Source: Catellatospora tritici
GTDB taxonomy: Bacteria; Actinomycetota; Actinomycetes; Mycobacteriales; Micromonosporaceae
Reading direction: 5' to 3'
DNA: 64,000 nucleotides
Assembly: GCF_019083965.1 (NCBI RefSeq)
Contig: NZ_JAHRCY010000006.1
Location: 1 to 64,000 of the forward strand
The translations under genes were made by a program, and so were the position numbers. Of this stretch, positions 15,938 through 25,199 are shown piece after piece (the stretch's first letter is position 1; the number at the start of each line of letters is the position of its first letter). The notes under the pieces are model-generated. The model did no database searches, had not been told where the DNA came from, and worked only from the letters and a program-made list of their open reading frames with translations.

Positions 15938-16717
15938 TCAGGAGATGCGGACGATGTCGCCGGGGTTGACGGCGAGCATGACCGCGGCCCGGCCACCGTT
16001 GACGGCGATGGCGATGCGGTCGGCCGAGTCCGCGAAGACGACCAGCCCGCCGGAGGGCACGTCGGCGAAGGTGGTGCCGCGTACGGCGCGGCAGCCGCCC
16101 ACGGTCAGCCGGTCCGGCAGTGCCGCCAGCGCCTCGCCGGACGCCGCGAGCTGCACGTTGCCGAACCGGTCCACGGTCAGCACCTCGGCTTCCAGCCAGC
16201 CGTCGCCCAGCGCGATCACCGGGTCGGGCAGCCGCACCAGGCTGTCGGCGGCCAGGTCGGGCCCGGCCTCGCCCAGGTCGGCACCGAGCGCGAGCCGGGC
16301 GGTGGCCGGGGCGAACACGTCGCGGCCGTGGAAGGTGCGCGAGACGGTGGGGGCGAACCAGTCGGTGCTGGCCAGTTCGACCGCCCGCTCGATCCCGCCG
16401 AGGGCCTGGGCGGCCCAGCCGAGCAGTCCGTTGTCGGGGCCGACGAGCAGGCCGTTCGGGGTCTGCAGAACGACGGCGCGGCGTACGGTGCCGACGCCGG
16501 GGTCGACGACGGCCAGGTGCACCGACGGGGGCAGGTAGGGCACGGTCTGGGCCAGCACGGCGGCGCCTCGGGTGACGTCGCCGGGCGGGATCTGGTGGCT
16601 GACGTCGATGACGCGAAGCTGTGGCGCGGTTCGGGCGATCATGCCGTGGCAGGACGCCACGAACCCGTCCGACAGCCCGTAGTCGGTGGTGAACGAAATC
16701 CAGTCGTATCCGGCCAT
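15938..16717 (-). CDS. SAM hydroxide adenosyltransferase (DUF62/SAM hydrolase)
   Basis: 259 residues. The fold is that of fluorinase and chlorinase, but most members hydrolyse S-adenosylmethionine to adenosine and methionine. Motifs: FTTDYGLSDGFV at the N-terminus, VIDVSHQIPPGDV, VVDPGVGT, GPDNGLL, GRDVFAP and, in the C-terminal domain, DRFGNVQL. The Asp-Arg-His catalytic set typical of the hydroxide-type enzymes rather than a halide pocket is expected but cannot be proved by eye. The ATG at 16717 (MAGYDWISF) was chosen over 16726 because family members start near it. Confidence 0.88.
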   Translation of the reverse strand: MAGYDWISFTTDYGLSDGFVASCHGMIARTAPQLRVIDVSHQIPPGDVTRGAAVLAQTVPYLPPSVHLAVVDPGVGTVRRAVVLQTPNGLLVGPDNGLLGWAAQALGGIERAVELASTDWFAPTVSRTFHGRDVFAPATARLALGADLGEAGPDLAADSLVRLPDPVIALGDGWLEAEVLTVDRFGNVQLAASGEALAALPDRLTVGGCRAVRGTTFADVPSGGLVVFADSADRIAIAVNGGRAAVMLAVNPGDIVRIS

Positions 16718-16739
16718 ACCCATCAACTTAACGCCGCTG

Positions 16740-17930
16740 TCACGGCCTGCCGGGCGTCCCGATCTCCCGCGGAGTGTCGATCGAGGCCGGTCCGGCCTGG
16801 GCGGGCACGGTGACCTGTGTCGACGACCTGAAGTGCCCGCGTTGCAGGCGACGGAAGAGCAGCAGCACCGGCACGGTGCAGATCAGCGGGCCGATGATGG
16901 CCAATGGGCGGGTGAGCCACCAGCCCAGGTCCACATCGGCCGGTTTGTCCATGTCGAAGGCGAACAGCACCCAGGTCAGGAACAGGAACAGCGCCATTCC
17001 GGTGGTGTGCACCAGGTACAGCGGCAGCGAGAATTCGTTGATCAGTTCGTTGGCGCGTTTCCAGCGGGGACGCTGCAGCAGGATCTGCATGCGCGGCCGC
17101 AGCAGCTCCACGAATCCGATCTGGAAGATGAGCAGCGCCACGATGACGAAGGTCGGCGGGGCCATGTTCGAGAAGCGCTCGCCGGGTACGCCGACCATCG
17201 AGCCCGGGTACAGCCCGGAGCCGACCAGGCCGGTGAGGCCGAACAGGCCCAGCCACAGCAGCGCCCAGTCGTTGCGGCGGGGCGAGTCGACGACGTTCTG
17301 GTAGAAGAAGCCCGCCTGGTGGCACAGGCCCCAGACCAGCACCATGTTGAGCCAGCCGATGTCCTCCAGGCCCCGGTCGAACCGCAGCACGTCCACGACC
17401 ATCGCCGCTCCGGCCAGCCATACCAGGGCGAGCAGGCCCGCCTTGCGGTGCAGCCACAGGCCGATCGGCAGCAGCGCGATCAGCATCAGGTACACGGCCA
17501 GGAACCACAGCGGGCTGACCACCAGCTTCACCGCCCGGCCGACGCCGGTGAGGTTGAAGTACGTCCCGATCAGCGAACCCAGCCCGATCCATACCAGCAG
17601 CACGATCCCGGCCGGGATGGTCAGCTGCCGTACTCGCCGCCACACGAACGCGCCCATGCTCACGCCCCGCGTCTGGGCCCGTTCCCAGCTGCGCAGGTGC
17701 ACGTAGCCGCCGATGAAGAAGAACAGCGGCATGACCTGGAACAGCCAGGTGGCCAGCCACAATCCTCGGGTGAAGCCGAGCGGGCTGGTCGCGTGCGGCC
17801 CGTCCGCGCGCCAGTCGAGGATGGTGAAGGCCCAGTGCCACACCACGACCACGATGAGGCTCAACGCCCGCAGGAAGTCCACATAGGTGTCTCGTCGGGC
17901 GGGTGGGGCGCTGGTCATGAACCGCAGCAT
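16740..17930 (-). CDS. Acyltransferase-3 family integral membrane protein
   Basis: 396 residues with about ten membrane segments. The N-terminus RRDTYVDFLRALSLIVVVVWHW carries the R/D-x-x-R plus H pattern of acyltransferase-3 (OafA/NolL/YcfT-like) proteins, which acetylate or acylate cell-surface sugars. The segment PLFFFIGGYVH is the second family block. Start ambiguous between ATG 17930 and ATG 17918; neither has a strong ribosome-binding site. It lies 22 bp upstream of the SAM hydroxide adenosyltransferase gene and may be co-transcribed. Substrate unknown. Confidence 0.82.
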   Translation of the reverse strand: MLRFMTSAPPARRDTYVDFLRALSLIVVVVWHWAFTILDWRADGPHATSPLGFTRGLWLATWLFQVMPLFFFIGGYVHLRSWERAQTRGVSMGAFVWRRVRQLTIPAGIVLLVWIGLGSLIGTYFNLTGVGRAVKLVVSPLWFLAVYLMLIALLPIGLWLHRKAGLLALVWLAGAAMVVDVLRFDRGLEDIGWLNMVLVWGLCHQAGFFYQNVVDSPRRNDWALLWLGLFGLTGLVGSGLYPGSMVGVPGERFSNMAPPTFVIVALLIFQIGFVELLRPRMQILLQRPRWKRANELINEFSLPLYLVHTTGMALFLFLTWVLFAFDMDKPADVDLGWWLTRPLAIIGPLICTVPVLLLFRRLQRGHFRSSTQVTVPAQAGPASIDTPREIGTPGRP

Positions 17931-18027
17931 GCCACCGCACGGCCCCGACCCGCCAGGCCTGAGCCGACCGCCGTTCCCCGGTGTTTCCCTGACCGTTTCC
18001 CCTGCCGCCGCCCTGGAGAAGTCAGGG

Positions 18028-21000
18028 TCAGCCGCGTATCCGCAGGCCGCGCGGGGTCATCCGGAACCCGGCCGCCGCCAGCGCCGCGCCGAGCGGGCTG
18101 TCGGTGATCGACTCGCCGTCGGCCCGTTCCACCGTCAGGGGGCCGAGCGCGCCCGCGCCGACGGCCTCGGCCAGCGCCGTGGCGGCCAGCCCCTTGGCGG
18201 TGTCGTCGGAGCCGAAGGTGAGCAGGGTGCGGCCACCGCGCTCGACGTACAGGACGAGCTCGCCGGCGACGAGGACGACCAGCGCCCCGGCCTTGCGGCC
18301 GGGCCGGTGGCCCTCGCCGGTGGCGGGCCAGGGCAGCGCGGCGCCGTAGGGGTTGGCCGGGTCGGTCGAGGCCAGCACCAGGGCCCGCGAGCTCTCGTTG
18401 TCCGTGTACGACCGCAGCCGGTCCACCGCCCCCGGCAGCGCGAACTGCGCCGCCCCCAGGCCCTCCACGAAGTACCCGCGCCGGGCCGCGCCGCGCTCCT
18501 CCAGCGCCGCCAGCACCGGATACACCGCCGCGAACCCGCCCGGCCGCCCCTCGGCCGCCACCGCCCCCCGGGTCACCACCCCGTGCCGCTCCAGCAGCAC
18601 GTCAGCCAGTGCCGCCGCGCAGGCGGTGGCGTCGGTCTCGCGCGGGGCCAGCGCGTGCCAGCGCCCGGCCGCCGTGGGCGAGGTCGCCCGCGCCGAGGCC
18701 AGTGACCGCCCGCCGGTGAGGCTGGGCCGCCGGTAGCGGGCCCGTGCCGGGGCCGGTCTGGCCCGGTGCGCGCCGTGGCCCCCCGCGACCAGGGCCCGCA
18801 CCGGGGCCAGGGTGTCGTTGCCGACCAGCCCGGCCCAGACCAGGTCCCACAGGGCGGCCAGCAGTTCGTCGGTGTCGACGCCGTCGACCCGGTCGGCGAG
18901 CTGACGGAAGAACAGCGCGCCCTCGCCGAGCGCGGCCAGCAGCGACTCGTGCAGCTCGGTGCGGGCGATGTCCAGCGGCGGTGGGAGCAGCAGCGGCGCC
19001 GCCTCGGCGAAGGCCAGCGTGACCCAGCCGTCGTTGCCGCCGATGGCCCCCGCCCCGGCCCACACCACCTCGCCGGTGGCGCACAACTCGTCCAGGTACG
19101 CCGGGGTGTAGTCGGCGACGCGCTGCGGCAGGACCAGGCGTTCGAGGGCGGAGGCGGGCACGGGCACGCCCTGGATCTGGTCGATCGCGGCGGCGACGGC
19201 GTCGATGCCGGTGGACCGGCGGCCGATCTGCTGCCATACCGGCAAGAAGCGGCCGAGGACCGCGGGCGGCACCGGCTCGATCTCCTTGCGCAGCGCGGCC
19301 AGACTGCGGCGGCGCAGCGTACGCAGCACCTCCGCGTCGCACCACTCCACGAACCCGCCGTCGGAGGCGGCCGTGAACTCCCCGGACACCAACCGCCCCG
19401 AAGCCGACAGGCGCCGCAGCGTGTGCTCGACCACGGCCACGCCCAGCCCGAACCGGCGCGCGCAGTCGTCGGCGCGGAACGGGCCGCTGGTCCGGGCGAA
19501 CCGTCCGATCAGGTCGGGCAGCGGATCGGTGACCTGCGCCGTATACGCGGCGGGCAGCCCCGGCGGCAGCGCCACCCCGAGCGCGTCGCGGTAGCGCCCG
19601 GCGTCCTCGGCGACGATCCAACGCTCCTGCCCGGCCACCCGGATGGCCAGCACCCGCACGGCACGGGCCAGCTCGGTCAGCCAGCCGGGGTCCACGCCCC
19701 GCTCGACCAGCTCGTCGAGGCTGAGATCACCGAGGCGGCGCAGCATCTCGACGGTGTCCTCGGCGTCACGCACCCGCCGGTCGGTCCAGCGCAGGTGCGC
19801 GGCGGTGGCCTCGATGACGGCCGGGTCCAGCAGTTCGCGCAGCTCGACCCGGCCCAGCAGCTCGCTGAGCAGGGTCGGGTCCAGGGCCAGCGCGGCGGCG
19901 CGCCGTTCGGCCAAGGGCGCGTCCTCGCCGTACAGGAACGCGCCGACGTAGCCGAACAGCAGCGAGCGCGCGAACGGCGACGGCTGTGGCGTGGCCACCT
20001 CGACCATGCGGATCTTGCGCCCGGCGATCTCGCGCATCAGCCCGGTCAGCGACGGCAGGTCGAACACGTCGCGCAGGCACTCGCGCGCCGCCTCCAGGGT
20101 CACCGGGAAGTCCGGGAACTCCCGCGCCACGTCCAGCAGCTGCGCGGCGCGCTGGCGCTGCTGCCACAGCGGTTGGCGGCGGCCCGGGTCACGGCGGGGC
20201 AGCAGCAGCGACCGCGCCGCGCACTCGCGGAACCGGGACGCGAACAGCGCCGACGTGCCGACCGCGTCGGCCACCATCGGCTCGATCTCGTCGGGGTCGA
20301 AGGCGAACGTGTCGGCGCCGGGCGGCTCCTCGGCCGTCTCCGGCAGCCGGATCACGATGCCGTCGTCGGCCGCGTGCACCTGCGCGTCCACGCCGTATCG
20401 CTCGCGCAGGCGCTGCCCGATCGCCAGCGCCCACGGGGCGTTGACGGGGGCGCCGAGCACGCAGTGCAGCACGATCCGCCAGTCGCCCAGCTCGTCCCGG
20501 AACCGCTCGACCAGCACCGTCCGGTCGTCCGGCAGATGCCGGGTGGCCTGACGTTGCTCGTCCAGGTACGCCGCCAGATTCCGGCGCGCGGCCGGATCGA
20601 GATTGTCCACGTCCGACTCGGTCTGCTTGCGCAGGTAGGCACCCAGCGCCCGGCCCAGGGCCACCGGCCGTCCGGCCTGGTCGCCCTTCCAGAACGGCAG
20701 CCGCGCGGGCTGGCCCGGGGCGGGGGAGACCAGCACCCGGTCCGGGGTGATGTCCTCGATGCGCCACGAGCTGGTGCCCAGCGCGAAGACGTCGCCGACG
20801 CGCGACTCGTACACCATCTCCTCGTCCAGCTCGCCGACCCGGCTGGCCTTCTCCGAACCGGCCAGGAACACGCCGAACAGACCCCGGTCGGGGATGGTGC
20901 CACCCGACGTGACGGCCAAACGCTGGTTGCCGGGGCGGCCGGTGAGCCGGTCGGCGGCCCGGTCCCAGACGATGCGCGGGCGTAGCTCGGCGAAGGCCGT

Positions 21001-22503
21001 CGACGGGTACCGCCCGGCCAGCATGTCCAGCACCGCGTGCAGCGCCGACTCGGGCAGCGCCGCGAACGGCGCCGATCGGCGTACGAGCTGGGCCAGGTCG
21101 GCCACGGTCCAGTCGTCCATCGAGGTCATCGCCACGATGTGCTGGGCCAGCACATCCAGCGGACTGTGCGGGAAGTCCAGCGGCTCCAGCTTCCCGGCGG
21201 TCATCCGCAGCGACACCACCGCGCAGGACAGCAGGTCACCGCGGTGCACCGGGAACACCACGCCACGTGAGACCGCGCCGACCTGGTGCCCGGCCCGGCC
21301 GACGCGCTGCAGCCCGGCCGCCACGCTGGGTGGGGCGCCGACCTGCACCACCAGGTCGACCGCGCCCATGTCGATGCCGAGCTCCAGACTGGACGTCGCC
21401 ACCACCGCGGGCAGCCGACCGGACTTCAGCTCGTCCTCGATCTGTTTGCGCTCCTCTTTGGACACCGAGCCGTGGTGGGCGCGGGCGATCAGCGGCGCCG
21501 CACCGTACCCGGTGCCGGACTGGGCCATGATCTGCGCGGGCGGCGGCACCGGCTGGACCACCGCCTCGGCCGCCAACTCGTTGAGGCGCGCGCACAGACG
21601 CTCGGCACCGCGGCGGGAGTTGGTGAAGACGATGGTGGAGCGGTGCGCGCGGATCAGCTCGAACACCCGCTCCTCGACGGCGGGCCAGATCGACGAGCGG
21701 CGCGGGCCCTCGTCGTCGGGCTCGCCCTCGTCGAGTGCGGTCATGTCCTCGACCGGCACCTCGACGGTGACCTCGATGGTCTTCTCGGTGCGCGGCTGCA
21801 CCACGTGCACCGGCGCGGCCCCGCCCAGGAACCGGGCCGCCGACTCGACCGGCTCCACCGTCGCGGACAACCCGATGCGCTGTGCGGGCTTGGGCAGCAA
21901 CGCGTCCAGCCGCTCCAGCGACAGGGCCAGGTGGGCGCCCCGCTTGGTGCCGGTGACCGCGTGCACCTCGTCGATGATCACGGTCTCGATGCCGCGCAGC
22001 GACTCGCGCGCGGCCGAGGTGAGCAGCAGGAACAGCGACTCGGGCGTGGTGATCAGGATGTCGGGCGGGCGGCGGGTGAAGGCGCGGCGCTCCTCGGCGG
22101 GCGTGTCGCCGGTACGCATGCCCACGGTGATCTCGGGCTCGGTCAGCCGCAGCCGGTCGGCCGCCTGCCGGATGCCGGTCAGCGGCGTGCGCAGGTTGCG
22201 CTCGACGTCGACGGCCAGCGCCTTGAGCGGACTGATGTACAGCACCCGGCAGCGCTTGGCCGGATCCTCGGGCACGGACTCGTGCGCCAGCCGGTCGATC
22301 GCCCACAGGAACGCGGCCAGGGTCTTGCCCGAGCCGGTCGGCGCCACCACCAGGGTGTGATCTCCGGCACTGATCGAGCGCCAGGCGCCCGCCTGGGCGG
22401 CGGTGGGAGCCGCGAAGGCCGCGTCGAACCAGGCCCGGGTGGCCGGGCCGAAGTTCGGGTCGAGGGCGGCGGTGCGAACGGAATCGCCAGGCTGCTGCTT
22501 CAT
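18028..22503 (-). CDS. lhr: Large ATP-dependent helicase Lhr
   Basis: 1,491 residues, the length of actinobacterial Lhr, a 3'-to-5' superfamily 2 helicase induced by DNA damage in mycobacteria. N-terminal helicase core: motif I APTGSGKT (about residue 50), motif II IIDEVHAV (DEVH box), QRVGRAGHQVGAVSRG (motif VI). These are followed by the Lhr winged-helix and beta-barrel core and the ~600-residue C-terminal Lhr-C region. ATG 22503 (MKQQPGDSVRT) is chosen; an open frame extends 50 codons upstream but has no family features. No classical LexA box was seen in front. Confidence 0.93.
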   Translation of the reverse strand: MKQQPGDSVRTAALDPNFGPATRAWFDAAFAAPTAAQAGAWRSISAGDHTLVVAPTGSGKTLAAFLWAIDRLAHESVPEDPAKRCRVLYISPLKALAVDVERNLRTPLTGIRQAADRLRLTEPEITVGMRTGDTPAEERRAFTRRPPDILITTPESLFLLLTSAARESLRGIETVIIDEVHAVTGTKRGAHLALSLERLDALLPKPAQRIGLSATVEPVESAARFLGGAAPVHVVQPRTEKTIEVTVEVPVEDMTALDEGEPDDEGPRRSSIWPAVEERVFELIRAHRSTIVFTNSRRGAERLCARLNELAAEAVVQPVPPPAQIMAQSGTGYGAAPLIARAHHGSVSKEERKQIEDELKSGRLPAVVATSSLELGIDMGAVDLVVQVGAPPSVAAGLQRVGRAGHQVGAVSRGVVFPVHRGDLLSCAVVSLRMTAGKLEPLDFPHSPLDVLAQHIVAMTSMDDWTVADLAQLVRRSAPFAALPESALHAVLDMLAGRYPSTAFAELRPRIVWDRAADRLTGRPGNQRLAVTSGGTIPDRGLFGVFLAGSEKASRVGELDEEMVYESRVGDVFALGTSSWRIEDITPDRVLVSPAPGQPARLPFWKGDQAGRPVALGRALGAYLRKQTESDVDNLDPAARRNLAAYLDEQRQATRHLPDDRTVLVERFRDELGDWRIVLHCVLGAPVNAPWALAIGQRLRERYGVDAQVHAADDGIVIRLPETAEEPPGADTFAFDPDEIEPMVADAVGTSALFASRFRECAARSLLLPRRDPGRRQPLWQQRQRAAQLLDVAREFPDFPVTLEAARECLRDVFDLPSLTGLMREIAGRKIRMVEVATPQPSPFARSLLFGYVGAFLYGEDAPLAERRAAALALDPTLLSELLGRVELRELLDPAVIEATAAHLRWTDRRVRDAEDTVEMLRRLGDLSLDELVERGVDPGWLTELARAVRVLAIRVAGQERWIVAEDAGRYRDALGVALPPGLPAAYTAQVTDPLPDLIGRFARTSGPFRADDCARRFGLGVAVVEHTLRRLSASGRLVSGEFTAASDGGFVEWCDAEVLRTLRRRSLAALRKEIEPVPPAVLGRFLPVWQQIGRRSTGIDAVAAAIDQIQGVPVPASALERLVLPQRVADYTPAYLDELCATGEVVWAGAGAIGGNDGWVTLAFAEAAPLLLPPPLDIARTELHESLLAALGEGALFFRQLADRVDGVDTDELLAALWDLVWAGLVGNDTLAPVRALVAGGHGAHRARPAPARARYRRPSLTGGRSLASARATSPTAAGRWHALAPRETDATACAAALADVLLERHGVVTRGAVAAEGRPGGFAAVYPVLAALEERGAARRGYFVEGLGAAQFALPGAVDRLRSYTDNESSRALVLASTDPANPYGAALPWPATGEGHRPGRKAGALVVLVAGELVLYVERGGRTLLTFGSDDTAKGLAATALAEAVGAGALGPLTVERADGESITDSPLGAALAAAGFRMTPRGLRIRG

Positions 22504-22711
22504 CACCGACCATCCTGCCTGCCCGGTACGACAACCGCCGACATCATCCGAACGGACGATGGAAGATTCGGGTGTACGGCTGGGTTCTAATGGGTAGCAC
22601 CTGTCGAGTGAGACAGAGTGCTTGCCGGGGTTGCCCGGAGTAGTCCGAATCACGTACCGTCTTGCTCACGGTAAGTAGCGCAACGAATACGTCGCGAGAG
22701 GTAGGGACGCA

Positions 22712-23047
22712 ATGGTCGAGCGACGGAGCTTTCGTCACGAATCGGACGTGCTGCTGCGGCAGCTCGACGGCCACCTGGCCCGGCTGCAGGCCGGAGAGCC
22801 CCAGCCCAGCCACGAGATCGCCCTCTTCGAGCGCATCGCGGCGCATCTGCGCCAACTGATCCGCGAAACCGTACGCGCCAGCGCCGTCGACCGCGCCCGG
22901 GTGCGCGCCGCCGTGCACTATGTGGTGACGCGCGGGCGCGACGCCCGCCATGCCCGACCGGCCCATGTGGACGTCTGGGTCGTCAACGACATCATCCGCG
23001 ACCTCGGCCGCCTCGACCTGCTCATCCCGGAACCAGCCCTGAGCTGA
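22712..23047 (+). CDS. Conserved-looking hypothetical protein, 111 residues
   Basis: Not recognised. It is a small, highly charged, probably all-helical cytoplasmic protein with no membrane segment: about residues 10-60 read as two amphipathic helices (LLRQLDGHLARLQ; HEIALFERIAAHLRQLIRETVRA), followed by an Arg/His-rich loop and a helix ending DIIRDLGRLDLLIPEPALS. Codon usage fits a real gene (third-position GC), and a good ribosome-binding site AGAGGTAGGG (22697-22706) sits 5 nt before the ATG. It diverges from lhr, with a 208-bp shared upstream region. A palindromic repeat lies 73 bp downstream. Confidence 0.65.
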   Translation: MVERRSFRHESDVLLRQLDGHLARLQAGEPQPSHEIALFERIAAHLRQLIRETVRASAVDRARVRAAVHYVVTRGRDARHARPAHVDVWVVNDIIRDLGRLDLLIPEPALS

Positions 23048-23120
23048 TCGCCAGCGCGCCCCACCCGTATGCGACGGCCGGTCGCGGGGGTGCCGCGAGA
23101 CGAAGCGTGGGCCGTCCGTT

Positions 23121-23186
23121 CGTGCAGTTTCAGGGAAACTGCACGAACGCGACCCAAGATTCCAGCACTTTCCCTGAAACTGCACG
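23121..23186. repeat. ~64-bp palindromic element, copy 2 (variant)
   Basis: Arms CGTGCAGTTTCAGGGAAAC (from 23121) and TTTCCCTGAAACTGCACG (to 23186) pair with one mismatch around a spacer containing AAGATTC. In this copy the core CGGGG/CCCCG is changed on both sides to CAGGG/CCCTG, a compensatory change that keeps the stem. Between the 111-residue hypothetical gene and the convergent LysE-type gene. Confidence 0.85.
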
Positions 23187-23245
23187 ATCAGTCCGCCCAT
23201 GTGATCGCTCAGGGTTCGAGTGAGCGGCGCGGGGGCGGTCGGAGG

Positions 23246-23896
23246 TCAGTTCAGGGAGGCGGTGGCGAGCTTCAGGCCGAAGCCGAGGAAGAGGGCGCCG
23301 ATGGTGGTGCTGCCCGCGGCGGCCAGGCGACGACGACGGCGGAACGCCTGGGCCAGCCGGTTGCCGCTGAAGATCAGCACACTGAGGTACGCCGCGCTGA
23401 ACAGCTGCGCGATCGTCGCCAGCAGCAGGAACGTGACCGCGGGGTAGGCGTACCCGGGGTCGACGAACTGGATGAAGAAGGAGACGAAGAACAGGATCGC
23501 CTTCGGGTTCATCAGGCTGATCGTGAACGCCTTGCGGAACGGGTTGGTCGTGTCCGGTTCGGTGACCGGGACCGCCTCGGCGACTTCGCCGCGCGAGCGC
23601 CACCGGGTGACCGCGGCGGCGACCATCCGCACCCCGAGATAGCCCAGGTACGCCGCGCCCGCGTACTTGATCACGAGGAAGACCGGCGGGTACGTGCGCA
23701 GCAGCGACGCGACGCCCGCCGCCGAGGCGAACATGAGCACGCTGTCCCCGGCGAACACGCCGAAGGCGGCCCGGTAGCCCTGGCGTACGCCACGGGACGC
23801 GGCCGTGGACAGCACGTACAGCGAGTTGGGTCCGGGCAGGAGCACGATGGCGACGGTGCCCAGGACGTAGGTCCAGATGTCAGTGACGCCGAGCAT
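23246..23896 (-). CDS. LysE/RhtB-family amino-acid exporter
   Basis: 216 residues with about six hydrophobic helices. The RhtB/LysE signature is present at the N-terminus: LPGPNSLYVLSTAASRGVRQGYRAAFGVFAGD, and FRKAFTISLMNPKAILFFVSFFIQF in the middle, which is closest to LeuE/RhtC-like exporters. Its substrate is probably a neutral amino acid or analogue. It starts 9 bp after the stop of the PNPOx-GNAT gene, so both are likely one transcript from the promoter shared with the divergent MocR regulator. Confidence 0.88.
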   Translation of the reverse strand: MLGVTDIWTYVLGTVAIVLLPGPNSLYVLSTAASRGVRQGYRAAFGVFAGDSVLMFASAAGVASLLRTYPPVFLVIKYAGAAYLGYLGVRMVAAAVTRWRSRGEVAEAVPVTEPDTTNPFRKAFTISLMNPKAILFFVSFFIQFVDPGYAYPAVTFLLLATIAQLFSAAYLSVLIFSGNRLAQAFRRRRRLAAAGSTTIGALFLGFGLKLATASLN

Positions 23897-23905
23897 GTCT
23901 CATCC

Positions 23906-25150
23906 TTACCGTGTCTCGGCTCCGCGGAGAAGTCGGCTGGTCAGCTGCTTCTGTGCGTCCGGCCACTCGGCGGCGAGCATGCTGTACAGCGCCGAGTCGC
24001 GCGCCGAGCCGTCCTTGCGGTTGCGGTTGCCGCGCAGGACCCCCTCGGGCACCGCGCCCAGCCGCTCGATCGCCGCGCGTGAGCGCAGGTTGCGCACGTC
24101 GGTCTGCCAGGTGACCCGCCGCGCCCCGAGCACCTCGAACGCGTGCGTGAGCAGCAGCAGCTTCGCCTCGGTGTTGACCGCCGTACGCCACCGGGGCCGG
24201 GCCACGATGGTGCCGCCGATCTCCAACGCCCGCACCCGCTCCTCCGGGTAGAGGGAGGTGGTGCCGAACAGCTCGCCGGTGACGGCGTCGCGCTGCGCGT
24301 ACGGCACGCGCCGCCCGGCCTCGTACTCGGCCAGGATGCCGCGGATGACGTCGGCCATCTGCGCCCGGGTGTGCGGGCACCTGGACGGCAGGTGCTCCCA
24401 GACCTGCTCGTCGCCGCCGAGCGCGGCGAACAGGCCGTCGGTGTGGGCGAGGTCCAGTGGTTCGAGGTGCACGTACCTGCCGCGCAGCGGGGTGGGGGTG
24501 AGCCAGCGGGAGACGGCCGGGCGCAGGTGGTCGGGCACGGGTACGCGCACTCCCGGGGCGGGATCGGGCAGCCCGGCGGTGACCCGCAGCGGCACCACCC
24601 CGGCCCAGTAGGGCAGGTCGAGGTCCTCGTCGTCGTCGCCGGCCGTGCCGGTGCGGCTGCGCACCGAGACCTCGACCAGCGGTAGCGCCAGCACGGCGGT
24701 CTGCGCCAGCTCGCGGTCGTTGGGGCCGCGGGTCTGCGCGGCCCGGCCGGCGCCGATCTTCTCGGTCAGCGCGGTGAGCACCCGCCGCTTCTCCTGCTCG
24801 TCGGTGACCAGGGTGGCGGTGCCGTGGGCGATCACCGAGCGGTAGTTGGCGCTGTGGTGGAACTGCGACCGGGCCAGCACCAGGCCGTCGAGGTGGGTGA
24901 CGGTGACGGCCACCGGCAGGCCGCCCCGGGCCGCCAGGCCCATCCGGCCGCCGGTCGAGCCGTGCAGGTAGAGCGTGTCGTCGAGGCGGACGTGCAGGGT
25001 GGGCAGCACCTGGGGCAGCCCGTCGCGGACGAACGCCAGCGAGCAGTGCCAGCCCTCGTCGAGGATCGCGTGCGCGGCCTCGCGGTCGTACGACATGCGT
25101 TCGCGCATCCGCAGGGCGGTCGTGCGCTCGGTCTGCGGATATTCGGTCAC
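23906..25150 (-). CDS. Fusion of pyridoxamine-5'-phosphate-oxidase-like and GNAT acetyltransferase domains
   Basis: 414 residues. The N-terminal half (about 15-215) is a split-barrel FMN-binding domain of the PNPOx-like/Rv-type: AILDEGWHCSLAFVRDGLPQVLP, LYLHGSTGGRM and a PNYRSV-like SANYRSVIAHGTATLV. The C-terminal half (about 225-395) is a GNAT domain of the RimJ/RimL type: GRYVHLEPLDLAHTDGLFAAL, LEIGGTIVARPRWRTAVNTEAKLLLL and NLRSRAAIERLGAVPEGVLRGN. GTG start. Two-domain proteins of this kind are known in actinobacteria; the reaction is unknown. Divergent from a PLP-dependent regulator across a 49-bp gap with a perfect 14-bp palindrome. Confidence 0.85.
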   Translation of the reverse strand: MTEYPQTERTTALRMRERMSYDREAAHAILDEGWHCSLAFVRDGLPQVLPTLHVRLDDTLYLHGSTGGRMGLAARGGLPVAVTVTHLDGLVLARSQFHHSANYRSVIAHGTATLVTDEQEKRRVLTALTEKIGAGRAAQTRGPNDRELAQTAVLALPLVEVSVRSRTGTAGDDDEDLDLPYWAGVVPLRVTAGLPDPAPGVRVPVPDHLRPAVSRWLTPTPLRGRYVHLEPLDLAHTDGLFAALGGDEQVWEHLPSRCPHTRAQMADVIRGILAEYEAGRRVPYAQRDAVTGELFGTTSLYPEERVRALEIGGTIVARPRWRTAVNTEAKLLLLTHAFEVLGARRVTWQTDVRNLRSRAAIERLGAVPEGVLRGNRNRKDGSARDSALYSMLAAEWPDAQKQLTSRLLRGAETR

Positions 25151-25175
25151 GGCCCGGCTCCTTGCCTCGCGAACT

Positions 25176-25189
25176 ATGTACTAGTACAT
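25176..25189. promoter_or_regulatory. Perfect 14-bp palindrome ATGTACTAGTACAT in divergent promoter
   Basis: Lies in the 49-bp gap between the divergent PNPOx-GNAT gene (start 25150) and the MocR gene (start 25200). It is AT-rich compared with its surroundings and is fully self-complementary. It is the obvious candidate operator of the MocR regulator and overlaps any promoter that fits the gap, so it could control both directions. Confidence 0.6.
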
Positions 25190-25199
25190 TCTTAAGATT

